A DNA stretch of 10,469 nt from an uncultured Anaerolineaceae bacterium (GCA_937967805.1 CALBTC010000333.1:1-10469), one strand, 5' to 3'; positions 1-6,290 are shown, numbered from the stretch's first letter. Program-made: numbers and translations. Notes: generated by a model not told the origin, from the sequence alone.

Positions 1-356
1 AGCTTGCCGTGCTGCTGCGACGCGGTCCACAAATGTTCGCCGTCCCAGGCCACGCCGGAGAGCCAGCCATGCTCCCAAACCATGATTGTCTGGTCGAAGT
101 CGTTGGTTTCCGGGTTGATGCGGCGTAGGGTGCCGCCGTCGTGCAGTGATTGCCACAGGGAACGGCCGTCCCACGTGATCCCACTCAAATTGCCCGGACA
201 GACCAACTCGACGTCACTTTCCATCGTTTGCGGATCAATCCGGTAAATTTTGCCGCCGGAAAAATCGGCATTCCACAGGAAACGGCCGTCAAAACACAAC
301 CCCACCGGCCCGTGCCCCGGCGCGTTAAAACTCTCTACAATTTCAACCGTACCCAT
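1..356 (-). CDS. Beta-propeller-like protein (SMP-30/NHL-type WDG repeats), N-terminal part only
   Basis: An open frame reads leftward from an ATG at 354-356 and runs off the window edge, giving about 118 residues. It starts MGTVEIVESFNAPGHGPVGL. It contains three copies of a repeat of roughly 45-48 residues built on 'GLCFDGRFLW', 'GITWDGRSLW' and 'GVAWDGEHLW'. The first two are each followed by 'GG(K/T)(I/L)xRI(D/N)P(Q/E)T'. This pattern is typical of beta-propeller blades in SMP-30/gluconolactonase-like, NHL-like and glutamine-cyclotransferase-like proteins. An AGGAAGG Shine-Dalgarno lies about 6 nt upstream and supports this start. No signal peptide is visible, so the protein is probably cytoplasmic. 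The function cannot be set from this fragment. The family assignment is by motif appearance only. Two of the repeat's 'DGR' codons fall inside the octamer ACGGCCGT. Confidence 0.75.
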   Translation of the reverse strand, partial: MGTVEIVESFNAPGHGPVGLCFDGRFLWNADFSGGKIYRIDPQTMESDVELVCPGNLSGITWDGRSLWQSLHDGGTLRRINPETNDFDQTIMVWEHGWLSGVAWDGEHLWTASQQHGK

Positions 357-497
357 CAAACCCTTCCTGATATCGTAAAATAGACGATTAAATATTTGCG
401 GATCGAGCAGATATTGACTTTCCTTATCTCTGTGCCTCCGCGCCTCTGTGTTAAATTGCTTTTAGGTGAACGGCCGTCATTGTACTTCACCCGGCCA

Positions 498-528
498 CAA
501 ACAAAAAGGCGTACAGCCTGTGTACGCC
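498..528 (-). terminator. Rho-independent terminator of the aroH-aroF operon
   Basis: On the minus strand a 7-bp perfect stem (GGCGTAC / GTACGCC, at 522-528 and 508-514) encloses a 7-nt loop and is followed at once by TTTTTGTTTG. It lies about 40 bp past the aroF stop codon and is correctly oriented to end that transcript. Confidence 0.82.
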
Positions 529-569
529 CTTTTGCGGAGGAAGAAACAAATGTTTAAGAATCTGAAGAT

Positions 570-1610
570 TTAGGCAGGTATCTTTTCAGCTTGCGGTATA
601 TCCCGGCCTACTGCCTGGGCGATGGCTTTCATTTCGCGTACCAGTTGGGCAAATCGTTCCGGTTTTAGAGATTGACGGCCGTCTGACATCGCCTCTTCCG
701 GCCGGGGATGCACTTCAATGATGACGCCATCGGCGCCGGCAGCTACGCTCGCTTTGGTCACGCTTTCTACATATTCCCATTTGCCCGTGCCGTGGCTGGG
801 ATCGGCAATAACCGGCAGGTGGGTAAGCTGCTTCAACACCGGAATGGCGTTGATGTCGAACGTATTGCGCGTGTACCGTTCAAAGGTGCGGATGCCCCGC
901 TCGCACATCATCACCCGCGTGTTGCCGTGGCTGAGAATATATTCGGCGCACATCAGCCATTCTTCAATGAGGCTGCTCATGCCCCGCTTGAGCAGCACGG
1001 GATGCTGCGATTCACCCACGGCGTGCAGCAGCGCATAATTTTGCATGTTGCGCGCCCCAATTTGCAGAATATCGGCGTATTCACACACCAGCGGCACCAA
1101 ACTTGGTTCCATCACCTCGGTTACAATAGGCATGCCTGTCTGCTCACGTGCTTCTGCCAGGTATTTCAGGCCTTCTTCACCCATCCCCTGGAATGAGTAT
1201 GGCGAGCTGCGCGGCTTAAACGCCCCGCCGCGCAAAATGTGGGCTCCTGCCTCTTTGCAGGCGTGGGCCGTTTCCAAAATCTGGCTGCGGCTTTCCACCG
1301 AACACGGCCCGGCCATAACAATTAAATTCTTACCGCCAATGGTGTGCCCGCCAATGGAAAACTGCGTGTCGTTGGGCTTGAACTCGCGGCTGGCAATCTT
1401 GAACGGCTTCAAGACCGGCACTACTCGCTCCACGCCGGCCATTCGCTCCAGCTGTTCCCGGTTAATCACCCGGTCATCGCCAATGACGCCGATGATGGTG
1501 CGCTCGCTGCCGGTAGAAAGGTGAATTTTGAAGCCTAAATCTTCGGCCCAGGAGATAACCCCGGACTTCTCCTGCATGGTTGCATTGGGCTGCATGACTA
1601 CGATCATCAT
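570..1610 (-). CDS. aroF: 3-deoxy-7-phosphoheptulonate (DAHP) synthase, type I-beta with N-terminal regulatory domain
   Basis: This enzyme condenses phosphoenolpyruvate and erythrose-4-phosphate to DAHP, the first step of the shikimate pathway, in the cytoplasm. The 346-residue protein has a ferredoxin-like N-terminal domain (about 1-70) followed by the TIM barrel. Family motifs are intact: GPCSVES (101-107), [12 protein letters not shown] (131-142), IGARNMQN (184-191), LKRG (207-210), DPSHGTGK (270-277) and [19 protein letters not shown]. Expected metal ligands are Cys103, His273, Glu299 and Asp310. In Thermotoga-type I-beta enzymes the N-terminal domain mediates feedback inhibition by Tyr/Phe, which is likely here too. 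AGGAAAG lies about 6 nt before the ATG; a second Met follows directly. It sits 89 bp after aroH on the same strand with no clear promoter between them, so the two are probably cotranscribed. A small hairpin (1681-1693, GACCC/GGGTC) lies in the gap. Confidence 0.94.
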   Translation of the reverse strand: MMIVVMQPNATMQEKSGVISWAEDLGFKIHLSTGSERTIIGVIGDDRVINREQLERMAGVERVVPVLKPFKIASREFKPNDTQFSIGGHTIGGKNLIVMAGPCSVESRSQILETAHACKEAGAHILRGGAFKPRSSPYSFQGMGEEGLKYLAEAREQTGMPIVTEVMEPSLVPLVCEYADILQIGARNMQNYALLHAVGESQHPVLLKRGMSSLIEEWLMCAEYILSHGNTRVMMCERGIRTFERYTRNTFDINAIPVLKQLTHLPVIADPSHGTGKWEYVESVTKASVAAGADGVIIEVHPRPEEAMSDGRQSLKPERFAQLVREMKAIAQAVGRDIPQAEKIPA

Positions 1611-1699
1611 TAATCTTTCCTTTTTGTTTAGTTATTAAGCCCCTAAGCGTTTGTCATTATTGGCTAAGCTTATCAATATTGACCCTTAGGGTCTTGAAA

Positions 1700-2176
1700 T
1701 TATAGAACCGAGGCCATGACCTTAACCATGGCTTCCATCGCGTTCATTTGGCGCGGGCGAATGGGAGGCAAGTTTTGGCGGTCCGGGCGTAAGGATTGGG
1801 CTTCACGCAGGTAGATGTGCACGATTTCTTTGGCGGAACGGGTTGTGTTCCAATGAATCAAAACGCGAATGCACATTTCCAGGCCGCCAGGCACATCCAT
1901 TTCGTGGCCGCATAGCAAGGCCACATCTCCCCAGCCAATCTGGCGGGCCGCCAGGGCAGGGTAAGTGGCGTTTAGGTCTGTGGTAGTTGTGAAGTAGACA
2001 CTGGCAATGTCGTCCGGGTGCATCTCGTTGCGCTTCACGATGACCTGGAGCAGTTCGCGCGTGGCGGCAAGGATGGCATCTTCCGTGTTTTCCTTCACGG
2101 TAACGGCTCCGCGCACGCCGCGGCATGTGGTTGCCTGTTTTTCTGGGGTGTTGTTGATGAGTCCGTTTGATTGCAT
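1700..2176 (-). CDS. aroH: Chorismate mutase, AroH class (monofunctional)
   Basis: This enzyme converts chorismate to prephenate, the branch step to phenylalanine and tyrosine. The 158-residue protein aligns with Bacillus subtilis AroH. Conserved active-site positions, recalled from the Bacillus enzyme, are present: Arg22 (in CRGVRGAVTV), Arg78 (ALAARQIGW), Cys89 and Glu92 (LCGHEMDVPGG), Arg104 (CIRVL), Tyr122 (HIYL) and Arg130 (LRPD). It has about 15 more N-terminal residues than usual. The ATG at 2176 is supported by AAGGAGAA about 7 nt upstream, and no start codon gives the shorter form with a better site. It is the first structural gene after the Tyr/Phe attenuator and is followed by aroF. 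The downstream partner genes for prephenate (prephenate dehydratase or dehydrogenase) are not in the window. Confidence 0.93.
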   Translation of the reverse strand: MQSNGLINNTPEKQATTCRGVRGAVTVKENTEDAILAATRELLQVIVKRNEMHPDDIASVYFTTTTDLNATYPALAARQIGWGDVALLCGHEMDVPGGLEMCIRVLIHWNTTRSAKEIVHIYLREAQSLRPDRQNLPPIRPRQMNAMEAMVKVMASVL

Positions 2177-2267
2177 TTGTTCTTCTCCTTAAAGTAGGAC
2201 CGGCGCTCCTTAATGAAACCAAATGATCTTTCCTAACTTCTTTAGAGGCGTGCCAGTCCTGGCCGAT

Positions 2268-2301
2268 AAACAAAAAAGACGCGGCTTTTGGGGCCGCGTC
2301 T
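2268..2301 (-). terminator. Attenuator terminator in the aroH-aroF leader
   Basis: On the minus strand AGACGCGGC (2293-2301) pairs perfectly with GCCGCGTCT (2277-2285) around the 7-nt loop CCCAAAA, followed by TTTTTGTTT. This is a textbook intrinsic terminator. It stands about 125 nt after the predicted transcription start and about 90 bp before aroH, between promoter and first gene, so it must be conditional for aroH-aroF to be expressed. It is the '3:4' hairpin of an amino-acid attenuator. Confidence 0.9.
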
Positions 2302-2369
2302 CGTTGGTTTTGTGTCGTTTTTGCCTGGTCTTTTCTAGCGCGTAACGACCACCTCGCAACAGTTGCGGC
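2293..2369 (-). promoter_or_regulatory. Candidate antiterminator pairing of the Tyr/Phe attenuator
   Basis: Leader RNA 5'-GCCGC-AA-CU-GUUG (2369-2357) can pair with 5'-CAAC-G-AG-AC-GCGGC (2306-2293). That gives 11 base pairs, interrupted by a 2x2 internal loop and one bulged G. The downstream arm overlaps the 5' arm of the terminator (2293-2301), so the two structures exclude each other. The upstream arm also overlaps a small local hairpin, CGCAA-CUG-UUGCG (2367-2355), which could act as the '1:2' structure. A ribosome stalled on codons 7-13 leaves the upstream arm free, while a ribosome reaching the stop codon covers it. I found this fold by eye and computed no energies. Confidence 0.5.
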
Positions 2370-2421
2370 GGGGTTGGGTGCTAAAAAAGTAAAAATAGAA
2401 ATATACAGGCTTTGTTAACAT
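2335..2421 (-). CDS. Tyr/Phe leader peptide of the aroH-aroF attenuator (28 aa)
   Basis: The peptide begins MLTKPVYFYFYFFSTQPRR and ends at a TAG, 28 residues in all. Codons 7-13 read Tyr-Phe-Tyr-Phe-Tyr-Phe-Phe (TAT TTC TAT TTT TAC TTT TTT). This matches the logic of the enterobacterial pheA leader peptide but adds Tyr. The regulated enzymes feed both Phe and Tyr, so a sensor reading both charged tRNAs makes sense. There is no Shine-Dalgarno. The ATG falls 9 nt after the -10 box, so the RNA probably starts about 3 nt before it and is nearly leaderless. The terminator hairpin begins 33 nt past the stop. A longer reading from an ATG at 2574 would start upstream of the promoter and is not favoured. 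Confidence 0.82.
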   Translation of the reverse strand: MLTKPVYFYFYFFSTQPRRNCCEVVVTR

Positions 2422-2430
2422 GATGGGCGC

Positions 2431-2459
2431 ACTATAGCAGTTTGAGCGCGACACGTCAA
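2431..2459 (-). promoter_or_regulatory. Sigma70-type promoter of the aroH-aroF leader
   Basis: The -35 TTGACG (2454-2459) and -10 TATAGT (2431-2436) are separated by exactly 17 bp. Seven nt past the -10 lies an A at 2424, the likely transcription start, 3 nt before the leader-peptide ATG. Confidence 0.85.
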
Positions 2460-2486
2460 GGTGTTGGGGCAATTTGCCCGCGGAAT

Positions 2487-2516
2487 TTGGCGATTGACCG
2501 GTAATCAACCTATTAT
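2487..2516 (+). promoter_or_regulatory. Possible promoter for the DGPF-domain gene
   Basis: TTGGCG (2487-2492) and TATTAT (2511-2516) are 18 bp apart and would give a 5' UTR of about 120 nt. The site diverges from the aroH leader promoter, whose -35 is only 27 bp away. A hairpin GGGCAG/CTGCCC (2600-2619) lies within the UTR. Confidence 0.35.
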
Positions 2517-2641
2517 GAGGCTGCTGATTGGCGCACTGTTGTCGAAAATTGCTGTGCTTATTCGTCGTAGGCATAGAAGCGAGACCTTTATTCTTTTTCG
2601 GGCAGCTGATTGACTGCCCTAAGTGAACAAGGAGCGGACAA

Positions 2642-2995
2642 ATGAGATTTGCACTTTTGATTTACCATGATGAGCAGAAGAATATGCAACTTTCGGATGA
2701 GGAGAACCAGGCATTGATGAATGCCCACTGGCAGCTATTTGAGGAAATGAAGCAGGCGGAAGTGATTCAGCCCGGTGGCCCGGCGCTTGAACCGACAAAT
2801 ACGGCCGTATCCGTCCGCGTTCGCGATGGCAAGATGCTCACTACCGATGGCCCCTTTGCCGAGACCAAAGAGCAGCTCGGCGGACTTTACATTGTGAAGT
2901 GTGACACGATCCAGGAAGCGGCCAAGTGGGCGGCCAAAATTCCCGAGGCGCAGTATGGCACCGTGGAAGTAAGACCGATTATTGATTTTGGATAG
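2642..2995 (+). CDS. YCII-related / DGPF-domain protein
   Basis: This is a small cytoplasmic alpha/beta protein of 117 residues. It starts MRFALLIYHDE and carries the diagnostic 'TTDGPFAETKEQLGGLYIV' motif, with DGPF at 69-72. The tail 'AAKWAAKIPEAQYGTVEVRP' is typical of the family. Such proteins have a ferredoxin-like fold and are often encoded beside ECF sigma factors, but none is present here and the biochemical role is not established. An AAGGAG Shine-Dalgarno at 2629-2634 lies 7 nt before the ATG and fixes the start. It is the only complete plus-strand gene in the window and appears monocistronic. Codon use fits the neighbours, and it contains the ACGGCCGT octamer at 2801, so it looks native. 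Confidence 0.91.
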   Translation: MRFALLIYHDEQKNMQLSDEENQALMNAHWQLFEEMKQAEVIQPGGPALEPTNTAVSVRVRDGKMLTTDGPFAETKEQLGGLYIVKCDTIQEAAKWAAKIPEAQYGTVEVRPIIDFG

Positions 2996-3012
2996 AGAAG
3001 TATTAGTTCAGA

Positions 3013-3043
3013 CGCTGTGGCCGGTTGTCGTTCGGCCACAGCG
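3013..3043. repeat. Inverted repeat 1 (11-bp arms)
   Basis: CGCTGTGGCCG (3013-3023) and CGGCCACAGCG (3033-3043) are perfect complements around a 9-nt loop, 18 bp after the DGPF gene stop. No T-tract follows on either strand, so it is not a classical terminator, though it may end or protect that transcript. Confidence 0.7.
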
Positions 3044-3079
3044 CCAGGGCCCCAAGTTGCATCATCTCACTGCTTAGTG

Positions 3080-3117
3080 GCCGTCCGCAAATAAGTTATC
3101 GGAATTGGGCGGACGGC
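3080..3117. repeat. Inverted repeat 2 (9-bp arms)
   Basis: GCCGTCCGC (3080-3088) and GCGGACGGC (3109-3117) are perfect complements around a 20-nt AT-richer loop. It is the middle of three inverted repeats in this intergenic gap; its arms do not match those of the others. Confidence 0.65.
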
Positions 3118-3121
3118 TTAG

Positions 3122-3166
3122 AGTAAGCGGCCTTCCAAACAGGTAAGTAATTGTTGGCCGCTTACT
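3122..3166. repeat. Inverted repeat 3 (11-bp arms) reaching the stop codon of the ExoD-like gene
   Basis: AGTAAGCGGCC (3122-3132) and GGCCGCTTACT (3156-3166) are perfect complements around a 23-nt loop. The right arm ends at the first base of the minus-strand stop codon (3166-3168). With no T-tract, a role in termination or transcript stability is only a guess. Confidence 0.65.
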
Positions 3167-3906
3167 TAGTTCAGGAAATGGAAAAACTCCTGGACCGAAA
3201 ATGTCCCGGCTGCGACCAGGATCGCAAAATAGAGGATAGTCGCCGCATTTGCAAGATATCCCAGCATAACAGATATGCCATCTCGCTGCATTATGCCAAC
3301 GGATAGAAAAATGAGGGCCAGGGCTGGAATTGTGTTGCTGAATGGGACAAAGCCAAAAGGAGCCATGAGCAGAATACCGGCAAAGATGAACGATAAATTA
3401 TTGAAGACGGTGACGATGCCATCCGACGTGAGGCCCGGCAGGCGATGAGGTCGGCTGATGCGCTCCAGGCGGGCAAACCAAATCAGGGCTCGCTTAAACC
3501 CCTCGCGCAGCTTTTCTGACGACAATTTGCGGCGGCCAATAGTTTGCGGCAGCCACGGTTGTTGGTTGAGCAGCCGTGTGATGCCGATGAGGACAATTCC
3601 GGTGCCAAAAACGGTGCTGACGCCGGGAATGGATACCGGCACAATAAAGACGAGCGAGAGAAAGATGGTTAGCAGCATCAGGCTGTCTGCGCCGACAATG
3701 GCGATGATCTCGATGAGCGATACTTCCTCTGGCGGCAGCTGCTCAATAATCAATTCAATTTTTCCCCCAAGCGATTCGGATTCTAAAGCGGCATCTTTAT
3801 TTTCTGTTAGCTGAATTTGATTCACAAACAAATACCTTTGCAAATATGCATCAGAGTGGTCTCTGCGGCAGTGATTATTTACAACGTCTGAAAAGGACGC
3901 TGCCAC
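3166..3906 (-). CDS. ExoD-family inner-membrane protein (exopolysaccharide-synthesis-associated)
   Basis: The polytopic protein has up to 246 residues. After a polar N-terminus of about 60 residues come hydrophobic stretches near 66-92, 95-112, 168-187, 193-208 and 211-235. Family-like signatures are 'FGTGIVLIGITRLLNQQPWLP', 'LERISRPHRLPGLTSDGIVTVFNNL', 'MAPFGFVPFSNTIPALALIFLS' (each read in pieces) and 'VGIMQRDG'. ExoD was first described in rhizobial exopolysaccharide production, but its molecular activity is unknown and the label here is family-level. The start is uncertain: GTG at 3906 has AGGA about 10 nt upstream and suits the promoter at 3962-3989. A GTG at residue 28 (LFVNQ) with AAAGG before it is an alternative. 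The gene is monocistronic. The polar first 60 residues are longer than I expect for the family. Confidence 0.78.
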   Translation of the reverse strand: MAASFSDVVNNHCRRDHSDAYLQRYLFVNQIQLTENKDAALESESLGGKIELIIEQLPPEEVSLIEIIAIVGADSLMLLTIFLSLVFIVPVSIPGVSTVFGTGIVLIGITRLLNQQPWLPQTIGRRKLSSEKLREGFKRALIWFARLERISRPHRLPGLTSDGIVTVFNNLSFIFAGILLMAPFGFVPFSNTIPALALIFLSVGIMQRDGISVMLGYLANAATILYFAILVAAGTFSVQEFFHFLN

Positions 3907-3961
3907 TCCCTTATTTCCTGCTGCTTCCGAGCAATTTTGGGGGAAGTTGGTGAGTTCGCGC

Positions 3962-3989
3962 AGTATAAATCTTTTTTATGGTTTTACAA
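3962..3989 (-). promoter_or_regulatory. Promoter of the ExoD-like gene
   Basis: TTGTAA (3984-3989) and TATACT (3962-3967) are 16 bp apart, in an A/T-rich stretch. The predicted start lies about 50 nt upstream of the GTG at 3906. Confidence 0.6.
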
Positions 3990-4074
3990 TCTGTGGCTCA
4001 AATTTAATTAGCGAAGATTAATCTACTTCGCCAGGTTGGCGGGGCATTACTGTGAGAGGAATAACGGGAAGAAT

Positions 4075-4102
4075 GATGATGGTAACGGCCGTTACCATCA
4101 TC
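4075..4102. repeat. Perfect 28-bp palindrome centred on ACGGCCGT
   Basis: The half-site GATGATGGTAACGG is followed directly by its exact complement, with no spacer. It lies about 170 bp upstream of the ExoD-like GTG and about 90 bp past the amidase stop, well outside both coding regions. There is no T-tract. Possible readings are a dimeric-regulator site, a cruciform-prone sequence, or an expanded copy of the window's common octamer. The rest of the 3907-4194 gap holds the ExoD-like promoter and nothing else I recognise. Confidence 0.8.
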
Positions 4103-4194
4103 GCAAACAATCCACCAATATTTTATACGAAGGGCCGCACACGGGAAGTTAACAAACTGGCGCAGCGTGGTCTACACTGAAGGTTTCGGCACAT

Positions 4195-5826
4195 TTACTC
4201 CAGCGTGGGTGCAAACTTTGGTGCCTGGCGTACCTGCGTGGCTTGCTCAAAGGCGTAAGCCAGGGCAATCAGCGTGGGTTCGCTGAACGCTTTGCCCATA
4301 AACGTGAGATTAACCGGCAGTCCAAACGAAAAGCCCGCCGGCACACTGACCAAGGGAAAACCGGCTCGGGCTGCCAGCGACGAACTCCCACCCAGGAAAT
4401 GATCGCCGTTTACCAGGTCGGTCGGCCAGGCCGGGCTACCGGTAGGGGCAACGATGGCATCCAGACTGTGGTCATCCATAAGCTGATTTACCCCTTCGAT
4501 GGCGGTGAAGTGACTATTTTGCAGGGCTTCCAGGTAACCGGGATCTGTCAAGGGGCCATACGTTTGGGCCAGGTCAAATATCTCCTGGCCAAAGTAAAGT
4601 AACTCCTGATCTGCGTGGGCATTGTTAAAGGCGATGAGATCGGCCAACGTTTGTGGTGCGCCAGGACCCAGGCGGCTGAGATATTTGTTGATCCCGTCCT
4701 TAAATTCGTATAGGAGCACGTCAAACTCTGCGCCCCCGTCGTTGAGCAGTTCCGGTGGAATCGTCAACGGGTCTACAATGTCCGCACCGGCAGCCTGCAT
4801 AGCCGCAACGGCCGTATTGGCGATTTCGGTTGTCTCCGGGCTAAAGAAGAAAAGATCGCGGGCCACACCGATACGCGCCCCTTGCAGGGCATCCGGGTTT
4901 AAAAACTGGGTGTAATCGGTAAAAAAGTGGCCCTCACTGGCGGCCGTGGCCGGATCAAGCGGATCGACGCCCGTCAGTGCGCCCAGCACGGTGGCGGCGT
5001 CGGCTACAGTGCGGCCAAAGGGACCGACCGTATCTTGAGTCTCGGAAATGGGAATGACGTTGAAGCGGCTGGTCAGGCCGACGGTCGGTTTGATGCCGAC
5101 GACGCCATTCGCCGACGATGGGCAGACAATCGAGCCATCTGTTTCGGTGCCCAGGGAAACGGGAATCAGGTTGGCCGATACGGCCTGGGCTGAGCCGGAG
5201 CTTGAGCCACACGGATTCCGGTCCAGAATGTAGGGATTGCGCCCCTGTCCGCCGCGGCCGCTCCAGCCGCTGGAGGATTGGAACGAGCGAAAGTTGGCCC
5301 ATTCGCTCAAGTTTGCCTTGCCCAGGATGACGGCTCCGGCCTGCCTGAGCTTAGCCGCCACGGTGGCATCTTCCGCCGGCTTGTGGCCTTCCAGGGCCAA
5401 CGATCCGGCTGTGGTTTGCATCTGGTCATCGGTCGCGATGTTGTCTTTGAGCAGGATGGGAATGCCATGCAGCGGCCCGCGGGGTCCGTGCTGCTGCCGC
5501 TCCCTGTCTAAAGCGGCGGCAATGTGCAAGGCGTCCGGATTGATTTCAATGACCGAATTTAACCTCGGTCCTTTTTGGTCTAGCTCCCTGATTCGCCTGA
5601 GGTATTGGTGGGTCAACTGCCGGGCCGTGAGGTGGCCCGTGGCCATTGCCCGTTGCAGTTCAGCGATCGTTACTTCTTCCAGTCGTGGAAAAGGTCCCCT
5701 AAAACGATCGTGGAAGTGAGTGCCGGTGCCAATTGTGCCGGACAGTGTCGTGGCCGGCACAGTGGCTGCGCTGGCCAGGCTAAGCCGCAAAAAATCCCGT
5801 CTATTGACCTTCTTAAACTGATTCAT
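4195..5826 (-). CDS. Tat-exported amidase-signature hydrolase
   Basis: The 543-residue serine hydrolase hydrolyses amide bonds; the substrate cannot be told from sequence. The N-terminus MNQFKKVNRRDFLRLSLASA has a twin-arginine motif (RRDFLRL, 9-15) and a hydrophobic stretch ending near 'ATVPA', so the enzyme is expected to be folded and then exported. The amidase signature is complete. The catalytic triad should be Lys127 (PILLKDN), cis-Ser208 (NPCGSSSGSA) and nucleophile Ser232 (GTETDGSIVCPS); the 24-residue Ser-Ser spacing equals that of FAAH and peptide amidase. The architecture resembles secreted peptide amidases and 'amidase/GatA-like' proteins. There are no gatB or gatC neighbours, so a tRNA-amidation role is unlikely. 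AGAGGAAG about 10 nt before the ATG supports the start. The gene is monocistronic. Confidence 0.9.
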   Translation of the reverse strand: MNQFKKVNRRDFLRLSLASAATVPATTLSGTIGTGTHFHDRFRGPFPRLEEVTIAELQRAMATGHLTARQLTHQYLRRIRELDQKGPRLNSVIEINPDALHIAAALDRERQQHGPRGPLHGIPILLKDNIATDDQMQTTAGSLALEGHKPAEDATVAAKLRQAGAVILGKANLSEWANFRSFQSSSGWSGRGGQGRNPYILDRNPCGSSSGSAQAVSANLIPVSLGTETDGSIVCPSSANGVVGIKPTVGLTSRFNVIPISETQDTVGPFGRTVADAATVLGALTGVDPLDPATAASEGHFFTDYTQFLNPDALQGARIGVARDLFFFSPETTEIANTAVAAMQAAGADIVDPLTIPPELLNDGGAEFDVLLYEFKDGINKYLSRLGPGAPQTLADLIAFNNAHADQELLYFGQEIFDLAQTYGPLTDPGYLEALQNSHFTAIEGVNQLMDDHSLDAIVAPTGSPAWPTDLVNGDHFLGGSSSLAARAGFPLVSVPAGFSFGLPVNLTFMGKAFSEPTLIALAYAFEQATQVRQAPKFAPTLE

Positions 5827-5847
5827 GGTGCTGTTTCTTCCTCTTTT

Positions 5848-5871
5848 CTGACCAATATCATGATTGGACAG
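5848..5871. promoter_or_regulatory. Interrupted palindrome upstream of the amidase gene
   Basis: CTG-A-CCAAT, a 6-nt spacer, then ATTGG-A-CAG forms a 24-bp dyad 22 bp before the amidase ATG. Its location in the upstream region suggests an operator, but no regulator or clear -35/-10 pair is seen beside it. Confidence 0.3.
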
Positions 5872-6214
5872 AAAAAATGCCTCAACGGGTTGTCACATTT
5901 CTGTTGCCATGTCGAGACCGGTGCGCGTGATCTTCTCCGAGAGGAAGCTGATAACAAACACGATTACACTTGCGTTTTTGACACCCATGTAGCCGGCACG
6001 ATAGAAACAGTATAAGGTGTTGGTTGTGGTGTGTAAAGAGATTAAGGGGTTTGGGGAGAAACGGCCGTTTTACACAGCGACAGCCGCAGGGCCGCGCGGT
6101 AAGTTCACAACCATAGAGAAGCAGTTGTTCATCTTAGGGTGGGAATTGTCTCAAGGTGATCTGCGAGAAAAGCGATTTCGATCATACGCTGCTAATCATG
6201 TAAGCTCTTGCCAT
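5872..6214. other. Gene-poor stretch between the amidase gene and repeat A
   Basis: No convincing complete gene is seen on either strand. It contains one ACGGCCGT octamer (6061-6068), a possible plus-strand promoter (TTGACA near 5978, then TAGAAA 18 bp later) with no gene behind it, and a short acetyltransferase-like remnant at 6129-6185. It reads as decayed intergenic sequence. Confidence 0.5.
6129..6185 (-). pseudogene. Possible remnant of a GNAT acetyltransferase N-terminus
   Basis: The minus strand reads MIEIAFLADHLETIPTLR and then a stop. It resembles the usual opening of one group of GNAT acetyltransferases ('...I.YLADHPE.IPTLA.W'). No continuation is visible in the other two frames and there is no Shine-Dalgarno. 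The match rests on 18 residues and memory of the family, so it is weak. Confidence 0.22.
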
Positions 6215-6290
6215 GGTAACGGCCGTATCCACCCACACCAATCTTGACTGTGGCATAAGCTTAATGGATGGCAAGGGGAACGGCCGTTTT
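6215..6290. repeat. Dispersed repeat, copy A
   Basis: This copy begins GGTAACGGCCGTATCC and ends GGGGAACGGCCGTTTT, with ACGGCCGT near both ends (6219 and 6280). The last 45 bp (6246-6290) match copy D (8368-8412) at 44 of 45 positions. It lacks the extra left segment seen in copies B and C. It lies 20 bp past the stop of the first higA. Confidence 0.88.

Noticed and set aside
1611..1699. Second attenuator or promoter between aroH and aroF
   Set aside because: Only a 5-bp hairpin without a T-tract and no acceptable -35/-10 pair could be found, and no aromatic-rich short ORF.
1803..2273. Minus-strand 156-residue reading overlapping aroH
   Set aside because: It is a +1 shadow of aroH, full of Arg/His/Pro, and lacks any motif.
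2335..2355. T-box-like stretch (GAGGTGGT...ACGCG) in the aroH leader
   Set aside because: It resembles the T-box core but has four extra bases in the middle, lies inside the leader ORF, and the leader is too short (about 150 nt) for a T-box specifier stem. The aromatic codon run explains the leader better.
2335..2574. Longer 79-residue reading that includes the leader peptide
   Set aside because: Its start lies upstream of the strong promoter at 2431-2459, it has no ribosome site, and the segment before codon MLTK looks non-coding.
4073..4180. 35-codon plus-strand reading starting ATG ATG ATG with Val/Thr/Ile codons, possibly another leader peptide
   Set aside because: The repetitive residues come from the 28-bp palindrome itself, no terminator hairpin follows, and no plus-strand gene lies downstream.
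5605..6015. Plus-strand 136-residue reading across the amidase start
   Set aside because: It is antisense to the amidase signal region and resembles no known protein; codon pattern is that of a shadow frame.
6017..6247. Plus-strand 76-residue reading in the gap before repeat A
   Set aside because: No Shine-Dalgarno, no family-like motif, and it ends inside repeat A, so it is an accidental frame.
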